NCBI GenBank assembly: GCA_020536535.1
Contig: JAHLWZ010000817.1
Span: 49,827 to 113,826, forward strand
Origin: Pelomyxa schiedti
Lineage: Eukaryota > Evosea > Pelobiontida > Pelomyxidae
Direction: 5' to 3'
DNA: 64,000 nucleotides
The notes beneath the pieces are model-generated. The model was not told the origin of the DNA, ran no database searches, and saw only the letters and a list, made by a program, of their open reading frames with translations. The translations under genes were made by a program, and so were the position numbers. The stretch's first letter is position 1, and every line of letters begins with the position of its first letter. This document shows, piece by piece, positions 12,432 to 25,202 of this stretch.

Positions 12432-14311
12432 AAGAGAGAGGGAGAGAGACAGGAATGTGGATAAATTTGGACGTGAAAAAAGGGAAGGCGACCAGAGAAC
12501 TTCTGTGCAACAGCCGAGGGACCAGCGTTGGGAGAGGGACAAAGAAGCTCAAATGTCCCTCCGAGGCAACCCAACTTCAGAGGATGAGATCCCCACACAC
12601 ACTAACGAAGGGCTCAGCACAGAGCTATCCCCTGATTCTATCACTCCTACCACATCTGCACTTGATCAAAATTATGAAGAACTAGATGCAAACCAACAAG
12701 TTGCTCAGGCACTGAGAGCCAAGCTTCTTGGTCTACCCGTTCCAATCCCAAAGGCGAATCAAGAGCACACAGAGTGTGATTCCAAGGACTTACTTTAGCT
12801 TTTGTTTTTACTGATGAACTCCCAGATACCCTGAAAACTCTGGTCACGTCTCAATTTCTACGGGTATGCTTCAACAAGGAATTGCTCTGAGCTAACGCAC
12901 GGTAGACGCCAGAGGTGTACCCTTAGCAATTTCCTCCAGATACAGTCAACAGCCTCTCCAGGACTCACGTAGACGTAAAAGACCAAATTTATTTAATGAA
13001 AAAGGGGAAAGGACGGATTATTTCGAGAACGATGACGCAGATTTGGATACTCTCGTTGCAAGAGAGGCATGTCAAATATCTGAGTTGGCACACAACACTC
13101 ACCTTCATGATGCAGAAACTTGGATCCCACGATGTAGACAGGCACTTTGCCATGAATCTTGTCAAGAGACCTAGAGTTGCTGTGTGCGAATTTGGTTAAC
13201 ACACTAGATCTCACTACTAGTATAGCACAATGATGTTGAAGATGAATACAATTTTGGGGAGACGCAGCTTCTGACTGATAAACCAAGAAAGCGGTACTCA
13301 ACTGAAAAGGAAGAGAGAAGAATAGAGCAACAAGCAATACGAGGTTTGATTACACAATACCAACCAATAAATCTCAATCGAGGCAGCACACGTTCTTGCA
13401 GAAAAGCGGGCAAACGAGTGCTGGTTTTGCATGAATACCACTAGATATAGCAAGCATTTGACAATTTCATTGGGAGATAATGTAAGCAACTCTACTCCAA
13501 GGAAACAATCAACTAACGATTCGCTTCCTCCCAACAAGGTTTATCTTGCTCTCCCACAGAAGGGATCACTAGTAGAAGGCCATTGCCTTTTAATACCCGT
13601 TCAACATGTGTCCTCAACGGTAGAGGCAGATGAGGTTTGACGTTTGACCAATTAATAATACAGTGCACGCAACACCAACCCCTACCTTTACAGGCTGTTA
13701 ATCGAGAACTGCGCAAGTTCAAGCAGTGTTTATGCAAGATGTTCGCAACCAAACATATGGATGCTGTATTTTTGGAAACAGCAATCAATCTAAAACGAGA
13801 GCACCATATTTTTGTTGAATGTATACCTTTACCACAAAAAAGTACGGCTGATGCTCCTATGTACTTCAAGGTAAGACCAGAGTCTTTTTGTTTTAAAAAG
13901 GTAGTAACAACTCATAGGAAGCCATAAACAACTCCGAGAAGGAGTGGTCCCAACATAAAAAGCTTATAGATACACAAAAGCGTGGGGGCGTTGTTGGCTC
14001 AGTTCCACCAGGTTTTCCATATTTCCACGTAGACTTTGGCGGCAACGGCGGATTCGCACACGTTATAGAAGATGAAGCCTCCTTCCCCCACTACTTTGGC
14101 AGGGTATGCTGTTTCTTTACCTCATTCCCTCATTGACTGACTCTTCTTTTTCATGCAGTCTGTTATCGCCGGAATTCTAGAACTACCACCGACCGCGTAC
14201 CTCAGGCCTAATCAGGTGCCTTTTCCTGAACAAGTTGCCCAAGTGAAACGGTTCCTAGCAGACTGGCAACCCTTTGACTGGACCGCCGAACTGGATGGTG
14301 GTGAATATTAA
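11098..14311 (+). CDS. CWF19L2: CWF19L2/CwfJ-family spliceosome and lariat-processing factor
   Basis: CwfJ/CWF19-like proteins join late spliceosomes and intron-lariat complexes; relatives partner the debranching enzyme. The Lys/His-rich head ([16 protein letters not shown]) is followed by the family signature [20 protein letters not shown] and [12 protein letters not shown]. Next comes an Arg/Asp/Glu repeat region (12352-12450) and [20 protein letters not shown], then [19 protein letters not shown]. The C-terminus holds the HIT-like CwfJ domains: [60 protein letters not shown] and [17 protein letters not shown]. It ends [16 protein letters not shown]. Start is the ATG at 11098; introns are short. 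The exons around 12000-12100 could not be joined cleanly. It faces the TSR1 gene tail to tail with 70 bases between stop codons. Confidence 0.92.
12352..12450 (+). repeat. GGGACA-type tandem repeat coding an Arg/Asp tract
   Basis: Inside the CWF19L2-type gene. A run of near-identical AGGGACAGGGAC units, flanked by AGAGAT/AGAGAG variants, encodes alternating Arg-Asp then Arg-Glu. Such RD/RE tracts are common in splicing proteins. The DNA repeat looks prone to length change. Confidence 0.8.
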
Positions 14312-14381
14312 GAGTTCTAACTAAAAGAAATTCCATTCCCACTTTTGGGGAGATTGAGCTTGAAAAATGCTGTCTCTTTAG

Positions 14382-17300
14382 TTAGGAGCTTTTGTTTGGA
14401 CTTGGCGTTTCTGTGGCGGGCGATGATGAAGAAGTTGTGGCACTAGATGAAGGTGTGTTTACAGGTGTTGGTGTGGTAGAAGTTGATGTGGTGGTAGTGG
14501 TGCTTGAGGATGAAGTGGTAGTAGTTGTGGTACCAGTTTCGGGTGAGGGACCTGCACCGGTTGCGTCTTTAATGTCCTCTTCAGACCTGTGGGTTTGGAG
14601 TTAGCAGAGGGAGATTAACTGCGGTACAACCAGACAGGATAAACCCTCTTATATAGGCTCATGCACACTGTATCATCAGCTTTGAGGGGATGATCAAAGA
14701 TGCATTTCATATGCCCATGGGTGCCTAAAGGAAAAAAAAATGTAAATGTGACTACAAAGACTCCCATTACACTACCAAGTGGTTCAAGAATATGCCCTCT
14801 ACATTTGTGCTTAGTCCAAAGCTCAATCTTTTTCCAATACTTGATATCCTCTACAATATTACCGTCATTGTTTAAGTACACATGTTGCTGTCATACGTGG
14901 TGTATAGAACATTCCTCTGACAACAGCTTTCCGTTTAAATATTTTGAAAGGGAATCCAGTTAGAATTATGCGTTTGCATATTATTCTATCGGGGTCAACA
15001 GACATTAGGTAACCATTAGACACAGGTGCCTTTTGTTCCCCTTAAAAATGGTTATTGTGTGTTATATAGGTCAGAAAACAGACCGTAATATTTGAACATT
15101 AACACTGGGCAAGGAGGAAATGTAACTGGACCATAAATGGAGGCACATAAAACTGAGTCTGGATGGAAAAACGTGGAGAATTTGTGCTTATTGGCTCTGG
15201 GTGAGTGATCTGAATAGATGGGGAATGCAAAGAAGCGTCTAAATCCTACATGGAACTCCAGCCGTTCCTGTTGAGTGGATAAGAAAAGAAATCTCACTTC
15301 AGAGGCAACTTTGGATTTTAAGGGTTCCTCAAAACAAGGGAAACGACGAACAAGGAAGTGGTTCACACTGCACTTATTTTCATATTTCCTAAGACCGCTG
15401 AGGACAAGTGGGCGAGTCACAGTCAGGTTTGCTAGTGCAAGTTATTTTTCTTTTTTTAATGGGGTACACACAAATCATTTCCTGAGGAAAATCCTTTAGG
15501 TAAACAGCAACATAATTGCCAGGCTACATATGTAAATTCAAGGGGTATAGATTCTGTTGTAAACCTGAACTCCCTCAGAAGGCTTTGCAAGAATTCTCTT
15601 TTTTATTCCCTTGAAGTCTTTGAACTGGAATATTCGTGCATAATCCAAGGGAAGATTTTCTTTTGGGTTCCAAGGAGATGTCCTAAAACTCTGCAAACCA
15701 CGGTACCTAAACTGCATTAATATCACAGCATCAATATGATTTGGGTACACTTTCTAAATCGAACTTTGGCAGGAATTCCATATGGTAAATCAACTTCATC
15801 AGGAAATTCCAAATCATCTCGACTTTCGCGCCACCTGCAACTGTTAAGAGGAGAACAGAAGAGACTGAGGTACTTTTGTTCTAGGCCATCAGCATCTCCA
15901 GTATCATCGTAGTTTGCGTCATTTACTGTAGTGACACTAGCACTGTCATCGGCCATTATGGATAAAGCATGCTCAGCAGCTGGAGGAGGTTCCTCATCTT
16001 CAATTGCTGCATTGAAAAAAATTACTGCAGTCATAAGAATAAAATCGGAAGAAGACCTTTTGTAGCTGATTGAAGTCCTTTTATTTGCTTCTTCATATCT
16101 TCGTCACTCTCAGCGTCTTCACTTCCACTAGACAAGCCATCACCCTGCGGCAAGTTCTTTTTTGCGAAATTGGAGGGTAAAAGAAACCTCTTCATCATCT
16201 TCTCTTTCACTTTTGTCAAGAAGCCAGGAGGCTTGGTATGCAGAAGTACCTTTTGGTACTTGTACTTGCTTCATCTGGGAAGCTAAAATAGGTAGAATTA
16301 GTTTCATACGATATAACCACATTAGTACCTTCTGCTTCAGCAAGTTCTTCAGGAGTCGGCCACGTTTGCTCAGCAGCCATTGGATCGGGAATGTTGGCAG
16401 CTAAGAGAGACTCTTGAAGTTCAGGATTTGCTGCAACATCTACTAACTGAAAAGGGGTATGTTAACTGTTTTTATTTGGTGCATGATACATTTGGTGGTG
16501 CATGAGACACTGCACAGGGGTCTTCCACCACAGAAATCTGAAGTTGTTACTCCCAATATGAAAGAGAGATAAATAACCTTGGATAACTGGAAGGTCCCAA
16601 CTCCTGTGACATGCACGAGTTGATTTGGAGACAGCCTGCCTTGCTTGAGGTACCCACAAAGGGCCACACTACCCTATGGGAAGAATGAACGTAAAGTAGT
16701 GCTATTATGGTCAAACTTGATCCTGAATAATTTTGTCAGCTAGAAGGTACGACGCAGCTCGTTTCCTCCAAGCAGGAATGTGTACAGATTGTACTAAAAG
16801 TTGTCTGGCCAACTTTTCTGTGTCCTTTTTATTTGCATTTGAGTTTGTGCCATGATCAGAACAAGACAGACTGTACCTCACGGGTGTCGACACAAAACAT
16901 CTTGGAAATGGTCGGGAATCTTCTTGACAATTCCTCCTTTCTCGCTTTCTTGGCCAAAGATTGCTTGGGCTCTGGTAAAGAACGTAAACCCTAGTGTAAA
17001 GAAGCTATAAGTGCACAGGCCCTCTTCCCATTCCCTATCCCCTTCTTTTGTCACCACGCTCAACGTTGGGTTACCTGCATGACAAACATGACAGTTGGAA
17101 GGCCTTGAGAGAACAGTAAATTCAGTTTCATATCATGGGTCTCGTCTATAAATCCTTCTGCCGAAATGGCGAACATTATTATATCGGCCACTTTGGCAGC
17201 ATCAAGGATAGCATCGATGTCGCGTGTCGGGGGAACAACAAAAGTGGCACGGTGTTTGTTCTGCACTCTTGAACAGTAAATATTTGGTGACAAAACGTGT

Positions 17301-17725
17301 CCCAATGCAAGGGAAAGTACTTGCAAGTTACTGGCACAGTGTATTCAGAATAAGCTACCCCTGACACTCTCAACACCGCCTTAACAACAATCCAAGCTTC
17401 CACAGATTCCTCCAACGAAATTACTGCCTTTGGTAACAAGTGAGACATGGCCACCGTGAGAGAAAAACAGACTCACCACAGTCTTTGGTGCAAAAAGTGA
17501 ACCAGTTGCGCGAGCTTCGGCGACAGCAGCGGCACGCCTGGCCGCAATTTTTTGCTTCCCTTGGTTCCTCCTCTCTACTTTGTTGAGATCTACGGCCGCC
17601 GTTGGTTTCGGCGCAGTTCCCGCTAGTTTCCCCTTGGCACGCTTTTTGAGTTCTCCCTTGGTTGCATGCTTGGCCTTGAAGGGTTTGTTATGCTGCTTTA
17701 ATGTTCCCGGGTCGTGTCGTTGCAT
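14382..17725 (-). CDS. TSR1: TSR1-like 40S ribosomal subunit assembly factor
   Basis: TSR1 is a GTPase-like but catalytically inactive factor on late pre-40S particles, related to BMS1. The N-terminus at 17725 shows HDPGTLKQHNKPFKAKHATK and AAVDLNKVERRNQGKQK, the basic leader of the family. Middle exons give HRATFVVPPTRDIDAILDAA and KVADIIMFAISAEG (the degenerate GTPase region). The C-terminal translation-factor-like domain reads WTKHKCRGHILEPLGTHGHM and KADDTVCMSLYKRVYPVW. A direct stop would occur at 14615, but a donor just before it (gtaccg...cccacag) leads into about 75 more residues: LSEEDIKDATGAGPSPETG then Thr/Ser runs, ending NKSS at 14382. That tail is not part of the usual TSR1 protein. 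Many short introns. Confidence 0.88.
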
Positions 17726-17954
17726 CTGAGCGGGTCGTTCGGGCCTAGGTCTGCGAGATCTTTAATTTCTGTGTGCAACTGCAATTTCCTTGGTTTTTTG
17801 TTTGATAGAAAAGAACAAGGACGCGAAGCTATTCTTTTTTTTTTTCTTTGTTTCCTTGGGTTTTGGAGCAGTTCTCTGTGCAAGATAATAGTGACAGTAG
17901 GAGAATGTGGATTAACCACACTTGTTTTTGTGGGAGGTTTTCTGCATGGGTCAT

Positions 17955-19604
17955 TCAATTCCGTAAAAAGAGCAGGTGCAACAAATCCACAGCAATTTTG
18001 ACAGACAAGAAAGGTTGGTACTCATTTTCAGGGTTGGGTCTGACACCTTCATCCCATTCCTTGGCTCGGTCTTCATCCCAATATATTAGGTTAGGGTCAA
18101 ATGTTGCGGTGGCTGCAGCACTGCTTCCTGTGGATTTGGGCTTCGCTGTCTTTGCCGTTGTTTCTCCAACCCACTTGGCCAAGGCATCTCTGTTAATAAC
18201 CCTGTCAGCATCTGGTTTTTGTTGGTTCACATCATCTGCTAAAGTATGGGCAAGCTCTGCAACACTGAAAAGTTTTCGAAACAATTGTTCTGCTGCAGTT
18301 TCGTCATCGTGAGAGAGAGCTGGTGCGTTTCGGTCAGTTGCTGCCGCATCTACACAGCGAAGACCAAGTCTTGGTCCTATAACCTTGCGGTAACTACTCT
18401 GTAGATGTGCTACCTGAGAATCAAATATTAGAAACCTGCTTGGATCCTTCTGTTTTATTACCTGTTCTGTGGGTGTGCCATCATCTTGTCTCCAGGCGTT
18501 CGGGTTCAATAAATTGGTAACTTGATCAAGAACTCGTTGTTTTTGTTCATCTACAAGGGAGAGCACTTGTTCACGAAAGCCTTTATCTCGGCCAGAGAGT
18601 TCCCCAAAAATAGAGTCAATAACTCGGACCTGCTCGGCTTGACAGGAGGTGAAGGAATCGATTAATTTGGTGAGATGTCTTTTTCTTGCTTTTTCTGAGA
18701 TGACTTTGCATGATCCCAGGACAAATTGCATAGAGGTTATTACATGCTGTTGTATCTTTTAAAGTTACTAATGTTACGAGGACATAAGAATGTTACTGCA
18801 GGTTGGGAATTGAAAGTAGGCAGTCCGTATTGGTAAGTAGAACAAATGAGCTGAAGGACGGGATTTGTATGTGTGCGGTCCAAGGTACTATCAACACCTT
18901 GAATACTTGCCCGAATCATCCGCATTATTTCTGCCTCTGACATCCTGGGAACTGAGGGTAACTTTGTAGCAGTTTTCTATGAACAAATTGTAAGCAAGTG
19001 AGTCTTTTAGTTAGCTAATACATCTGTAGAAGCAGCCGGACTAAGGAGAAAATCAGAAATCCTGGCTAGTTTTGGGCGTAACTCTGTAGGTGCAGCGTCA
19101 TCCAGACAAGCCTGTGCAGCCGCAACCTTTGCTGGAGCAGGTTTCTGCGTCACTTTATTAATAGTGTCCACATCAAAAAGAAAAAAAAAGTACCGCCACT
19201 GGACCTGACGTCGGAGGCGGAGTTCTTGTGCTCGGGGGCGTAGTAACTGCCGGGGTAGGTTTCCTCGTCCCTTTTGTCGGCGTCGGTTTCGGCGGCGCCG
19301 CTGTCACTGCGACCTTTGGAGCGCGCGGAGAAGGCTCGCCACACGCACTGCACATCGGATCTTCATCCATATTCACCAGAGTGCAAACAGGACAAGCCCA
19401 AGTGCCGGGCACCGCACCGCCAGAAAACGACGACCCCGAATCTGCGTGTCTCCCGCTGGCAGATCCACCACCGCTTCCACCGCCGCCTCCGCCGCCAAAG
19501 TTAGAAACCAAGATGTCGATTGCCAATGCGACATCACCACCGCTCGCATCTAACGCATTGGAACATTGTTCGTCACTAAACCCCATCCCCAACAGTTCGT
19601 CCAT
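17955..19604 (-). CDS. UBA and RanBP2-type zinc-finger protein
   Basis: Probably a ubiquitin-binding adaptor. The N-terminus is a UBA domain (MDELLGMGFSDEQCSNALDA, then GGDVALAIDILVSNF). A Gly/Ser linker follows, then a RanBP2-type zinc finger, PGTWACPVCTLVNMDEDPMC with SACGEP, carrying four cysteines in CX2C...CX2C. A Pro/Thr-rich linker is next, then helical sequence over several exons (ELRPKLARISDFLLSP; SEAEIMRMIRASIQGV; FREQVLSLVDEQKQRVLDQV). The C-terminal exon ends with DPNLIYWDEDRAKEWDEG and a hydrophobic tail. I do not recognise the C-terminal domain. An upstream in-frame ATG at 19643 is possible. I chose 19604 because the UBA starts there. Confidence 0.75.
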
Positions 19605-19752
19605 TTTCCGGCACGCACGATACGCCCAGGCAACAACCGCCAAAGTCCTTTTTCTACGAAGAAAGAAAAAATTTTATTTTATCGAAAAATGAAAAAACTC
19701 TCGGAGACAATCATTTTTGAAACCAGGCTATCATCCCAAGTACGAGGCATTC

Positions 19753-22700
19753 TCAGGTGTTGTTGCTTGGTCTAGTTGGAGGGTGCAGTGGTGTTGTTGC
19801 TGTAGTAAAAGATGCGATGGGAGCTATTGGTGATGATGAGAATGTGTGCGTGGGTGTTGGTGATGTTGGCGTGTTGGGTGATTCTGGGGGCTGCTGTGGT
19901 GTTGTTTGAGAAGATTGTGCTTCATTGTCTTCGGTCTGTTTGATTTTAGCTTTTGCTCTTGCAAGCTCTAAGGATTGTCGGGCTAACTTCCGAGTTACGT
20001 CTGTTTGGGTTATTAGAGAGCTTTTTTTTTTCATGTGGGGGAATGGAGGAAGGGGATTGAAACCTTCAAGAACATGGTTCTTCTGCCGTAGGTCTCTTTC
20101 AAGGCTGCTTATTTTCTCTAAATATTTTTCACATTGGGTACATGGCGTATTTGCTTGAACTGACACAAGTGATAGTGCAGCTGAATCTGTGGCATTTGTA
20201 GAATTTGTTGCTGTTGTAGACACAGTTGAAGTTGGGGCCACTGTACTACTTTGTTCTTCCGTTTGAACGGCAATGGTCACTCCTTTGTGTTGTTTATTTT
20301 TTGCCTTCTTCTTGTCCCTTTCTTCATTGCACTCACGCAATTTACGTTCTGCACTGGAAGCACGATCGTTGGCTTGTGAAAGTTTTTGTTCAAGAGTTTC
20401 CACTCTTCTATCACTCTGAGCATGCCTCTGAGAAACTGTTTTAATTTGTTCTAGTTGAGATTCAATTTGGTTCATTTTCTGGAGGATGCTTCAGTTATGT
20501 GAAGGACATCCAGGTCACGCATACAGAAGAGACTCCAGAATGTTTGTCTTCAGTTTTCTTGTGAACATTAGACTTAACCTCTGATACCATTTCATGAATC
20601 GTTGTAAGTTTTGTCAACATTTCAGCCATTTGCTTTTTTACTTCACTCCCTGTGGCTCCTGCAGCCAACATTACTTGTTGCATCATTACGTCGACGGCAT
20701 CTCCAGAGTCTGCTTAGGTAAGATTCATTTTGTCTACGTTAAGGTACCGGGGGCTACTTGTAGGGGCCCACTATTTGGTCTGATTCGTTTACTCAATCTA
20801 CAAGGTGGTAGGGGGGAAAAGGTGAACTGGTCACATGAATTGTAAGGGAGGAAGGGAAACCGTATGTCATCAGGTGGTTGTGACTCCCTTTTCCGCAGAA
20901 GTTGATCTTGTACCATCATGTGTGGGAACAGTTGGGTTGTTCCAAATTGATCCATTCCACCAGGTTGTAATGCTGAAGGGACAAACCCCATGTTTGACAT
21001 TTCAGACTATGGTGAGAATTAGCACGCACAGATTTGTTGTGTGTACCATTTCAAGTGGGCGTTTTTCGGGAGTACTATTACTTGAAAGTGAGTAGTGGTA
21101 CCAGCGAGAAAAATACCTCATTGAACGGAGAAAATTTTCCCACAGTTGGATTCCTTGGGCACTCTCAAGAAGTTGTTTTTGTAGTTGTTGCTGTTGTTGT
21201 ATTTGCAGCATTTGTTGCGTTGGTCCCCACTAATGAGAAAGATTGAGTTCAAACATGAATTTCTTGGGTGGTTTGATACCGCGAGAAGTGAACAAGGATC
21301 CTGTAGTGATGTCGGAGGAAGCATCCCTGGAGTGAGAGACAGTAAACTCGAGGTAGGAATTGGTGGTAACTGGGTCGGCATCGCTGGTAAAGGTGATGGC
21401 ATCGCAGGTAATGGAGCTGGTATGGTTGATAAAGATGACACTGTTGGTGGTGAGATGATGGAATTGTTGGGAATTCGGTACCTAGGTTCATTCCCAGTGG
21501 CACGTTTATTGGAGGTGTTGTACTAGTTTGTGCTGGAGGGGGTTCAGGGGTTGGTTGGCTCATATCCTGCTTGACATTTCTCAGTTCTGTGGGGGAAAAA
21601 AAAATTGTGCGGACCATAACAATATTTTCCATGAAAGAACACATTTCCGCTGATAAGTGGCTTGCTGGTTGCGTTTTTTCAATAAGTATTCCCAGAAGCC
21701 ACGGAAGGTTCTGCTGGTCATGGAAGTCCCCTGAGGAAGCTGGTAAGTAGCACACAGACGAAAACGATACCCTCAGCGAATTTCACACGTAGAGCATCTA
21801 ACAATTTAAATGCACTTTTTTTGTTCACTTGGTAAATTTTCTTTAATTTGTCCTAGTGAAGATTCTAAGTCAAAAATGTTTAGGAGGGAGCATACCATAA
21901 TAAGATTGCGAACAGGGATAGTATATCCTATTTTTTTACCCAGTTCTTCTTCAAGGTGACTGACCACTTTTGTAGCAATACTCCAGTCATACAGTTTTTC
22001 CTTTTCTTGGGTTGCAGTAGAGGTTCTGCTGGACTGTGACGATTGTGTCTCACTTGCAGGTATTGTATTGCTTCCAGGGGCAACAGGGATACGAGTAACA
22101 TCAGCAGTATTGCTTCCACTCCGATAATTAGTTCCAAGATTAGACTCAGTTTTGTTGCTAGTGTAAACCACCCCACTTCCAATATTACTCAGAGCTCTCT
22201 GACTCTCACTGTTGATATCGCCTTCAGGATCACATTTTATTTGAACTGATACTATGGACTGTAAGTAAAAGTGTACAGTAGAGGCAGCTCACCTGTTGAC
22301 TTCGGAGTCTCCCTTTCTCTTTCCCTCTCCCTCTCTTTCTCCCTCTCTTTCTCCCGCTCCCTTTCTTTCTCTTTTTCTCTCTCTCTTTCCTTTTCTCTCT
22401 CCCTTTCCTTTCTTTCTTCCTCGATCCTTATGGCAGTTAAGAGTGCAGTTTCTTAGAGATGTAGAGGTGAAGTAGGAAACCTTGAGGCGCGTTTAACGTA
22501 ATCTCTCAACGTTTCCCTTGTTATGACATGTTTGTATTGACAAGTAGGACTTGTACACTTGTTGAAAATATTCTCACATATTCCTCTATAGATGATTAGT
22601 GAACCCCCTTTTTACCAAGAAATTGTACAATTTGGGAAGATCGCTGAACAGCACATGTAAAAAGTCACATGTGCGACCTCTTGAACAGTAGCCTTTCTGA

Positions 22701-23456
22701 TAGTAAACACAAAGCTTGAAATTTTTTGATCCCCTTGAGGGTTCACTTGCATTGCTGTGAAGTTATCGTTATTCATGGTTACAACAAGATGGTGCCGATT
22801 ACCACAGGTCCTGATTGATAAGGTCAACAAGTATGTCCTCACCACGGTCTTCTTTCCCTCTATAGCTCAATTCTTTATCTCGGTCCTCTCTCTCTATCTC
22901 TCGGTCTATGCCTTTTTCAGCAGCAGGGTCATCAGAGAATCCAGTTGGCAGCCTCACTGTTACCTGTTGAGGTATCAATTCCACATACAAGAGCTGGCAA
23001 CGAGTCTTGTATGTACAACAAACCTTTTGGCCACAGATATCCAAAGTTCCGTTTTTAACATTTGCCAGTACAGAAGAAACAGCCTGTGGGTCATCAAATT
23101 CAACAACACGTGATGTTCCATTGCTAGATCGAGAACAACGCAGAACTTTCGCCTGCACGATGAAAAACAACCAGGTTAATAGTAAACAAAAGTGCACAGC
23201 AAGAACAAAAACATCCATAAACAACTTGATAACTACCAACAAAAAAAATAAATAAAAAAAACCCAAATGCCCACAATTTCTTCACAAACCTTCCCACAAC
23301 GTCTCATCACGTCCTCAATATCAGAAACGTGCAGTCCCTCCACACCGTAAAGGTAAAGTCGACTTGAAAGTTTTTATAAATAACCATGTTGTCAGCTTCC
23401 TCCACAAACAACAAAAATTTCCACAAGACCACTTACGATACAATCTCACGGCGCAT
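19753..23456 (-). CDS. RRM and Arg/Glu-rich protein, RBM25/SR-related type
   Basis: Probable nuclear pre-mRNA factor. The start at 23456 (MRREIV) splices to an RNA-recognition motif: RLYLYGVEGLHVSDIEDVM, RRCGKAKVLRCSRSSNGTSR, VVEFDDPQAVSSVLANVKNG. A charged stretch follows (EKGIDREIEREDRDKELSYR), then an alternating Arg/Glu/Lys tract encoded by purine-only DNA at 22310-22425. This order resembles RBM25, but I find no convincing C-terminal PWI domain. Instead there is a helical region (EKLYDWSIATKVVSHLEEEL, RNLIMDKLKKIYQVNKKS), a Pro/Met-rich segment (SLSTIPAPLPAMPSPLPAMP), a Gln run and a coiled coil (NQIESQLEQIKTVSQRHAQS). The C-terminus is Ser/Thr/Pro-rich. I found no new start between the parts, so I treat it as one gene. 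Two genes remain possible. Confidence 0.6.
22310..22428 (-). repeat. Strand-asymmetric polypyrimidine/polypurine tract coding Arg/Glu repeats
   Basis: The + strand is almost pure C/T (CTCTTTCCCTCTC-type) for about 110 bases. On the coding (-) strand it encodes ER/EK repeats of the RRM/RE-rich protein. Such mirror-like purine tracts can form triplex DNA. Confidence 0.75.
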
Positions 23457-23554
23457 CGTCCCCCACCGCGCAAAAATAAAATTAAAAATCTGGAACAATG
23501 AATGTTGATGACTATTGATTGGCTTTTACGGGACTCCGGACTGAAACGCCAACC

Positions 23555-24865
23555 TCAACTTGAGGTTGCGAATAGAAGGTCTCCAGCGTAGTAGAGCCTG
23601 TTCTTGTACTCCATGTTTTCATAGAGCTGTGCGGGAACACCGCGGAAGCCGTAGAGGGCCCCCCACCAGGCACCAGCAATGGCCCCGGTGGTGTCAGAGT
23701 CACCCCCGTGCAGTGCTCCGCGGAGGAGAAGCTCTTCCCAGGCCCGCTCGGGGGTGCTGACTCCGGGCCGGTGGTGTTCGAGTGCGTAGACGCACCAGAG
23801 AAGGGCGTCGTAGGCTATTATCACGCTGTCGTGGCCGCTTGATCCTCCCCAGCCACTGAAGCTGACGGCTTTGTAGAATTCGTCCCTTTGGGGAATCCCG
23901 TAGGGTTCTGGGAACAGTGGCATCTATAAAGACAATATAAATAAGTGTGGCAGGGAGTTTGTGTTTTAGTGTTGGAGAATCACAGACGAGGTCCCATCTA
24001 GTGCGGCTGGTAGTCGCCTCATTTTAAGGTATGACTCCCAGGCGTTCTGAAAATATATCCAGGCTTCATCCCACTTTACACCTCCACTTGGAGGGATCCG
24101 CCATGCTCCTATGCAGTCTAGTGCAATGGGCATGGCTGTGTGTAGTAATTCTGCTCCCCATGTCAGAATCCCTATGGTTCCCTTCTCAATCGCTAATGCC
24201 GTAAACAGAGCACTGGCCACAGCGCCCAGTATGGCAACTGGGTGGTTATGTGTTATCCTAGCACTATCTATAGCTGTTCTGATCAATTCAGTCCTTCTTT
24301 TTGGGCCATGAAACCTCAGCCCTATGCACATGGCCCTCATGCTACCACCACATCCCCCAGAGGTGGGATCAAAAGGCTGAGAATCCCAAGGAGAACCTGT
24401 GTCCATGAATAGGATAAGTGCTGCAACTGTGCGTTCCCCTGGAGCTCTTTTATCCATGTCCTCCATGCAAGCTATGTACTTCCGACTCATCAATGCCCCC
24501 AGCTCTTCCGGTGTGTTCCATTCCTTTTTTTTTATTGTGGGTTGATTCCTGTTTACCTTGGAAACAGGAACAAAAAGAATCCAGTAATAGAGTAGAATTT
24601 GGAGCGCACATACGCCCACGAGTGACTCGGCCGTGGCCAGGTGCATGACCGTGTCGTCGCTGACAGGCCAATCAGATTTGACCAAGCACAAGGAACGCAA
24701 ACCGCCAATCGCGGCGAGTTGGCGGTGGATCTCAGGCCCACTCTTATTAAACTCCCAGATCCCTCTGCGATACCCAACCGCATCACCAATAGCACTCAGC
24801 ACCATACACCCCTGAAATCTCTCATACAGTGCCGCTGGTGTGTCATCACCCGACCTTGCTGCCAT
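23555..24865 (-). CDS. ADPRH: ADP-ribosylhydrolase, ARH1/DraG type
   Basis: Removes ADP-ribose from modified protein side chains (arginine in ARH1) using two Mg ions. From MAARSGDD at 24865: FQGCMVLSAIGDAVGYRRG, WEFNKSGPEIHRQLAAIGGL, SDDTVMHLATAESLVG (metal-binding SDDT), a 59-base intron, CMEDMDKRAPG, SGGCGGSMRAMCIGLRF and THNHPVAILGAVASALFTA. After a second intron: FSGWGGSSGHDSVIIAYDAL and HGGDSDTTGAIAGAWWGALY (metal-binding D.D), then YKNRLYYAG. The order and spacing match vertebrate ARH1 along the full length. All metal-site Asp residues are present, so activity is likely. Confidence 0.96.
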
Positions 24866-25202
24866 CTTCTGAACGAACGCGTTCGTTCAACTGGTTTTTA
24901 AATTTGATTAAATTATTAATAAATCAAGCAGTGACAATTTACTGCCTTCGAAGCCAAGCAAAATCTGTCAATGAATGGGGGGGCTCTCAAAGAGAACTGA
25001 CTCAGGTGCCGCCCTCTGAGGCACGGGCTGGGGATCGGGCATCACATTCTTCCATTTGTTCAGTTGTTGTTTGGGCAACACCGCGGCTTCACTTAATTTT
25101 CAGATATGGGGAAAAATCCATAACCGACTGAACACGAGATCCGTCACAACGGAAAAAAAAAACCCACACAGCCAAGACAACACAAACAACAACAAACAAC
25201 AT
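24866..25202. promoter_or_regulatory. Divergent intergenic region between ADPRH and the cathepsin gene
   Basis: 337 bases between two start codons on opposite strands, so both promoters should lie here. No ORF of interest. An inverted repeat GAACGAACGCGTTCGTTC at 24872-24889 sits immediately upstream of the ADPRH start and is a candidate regulatory palindrome. Confidence 0.5.
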
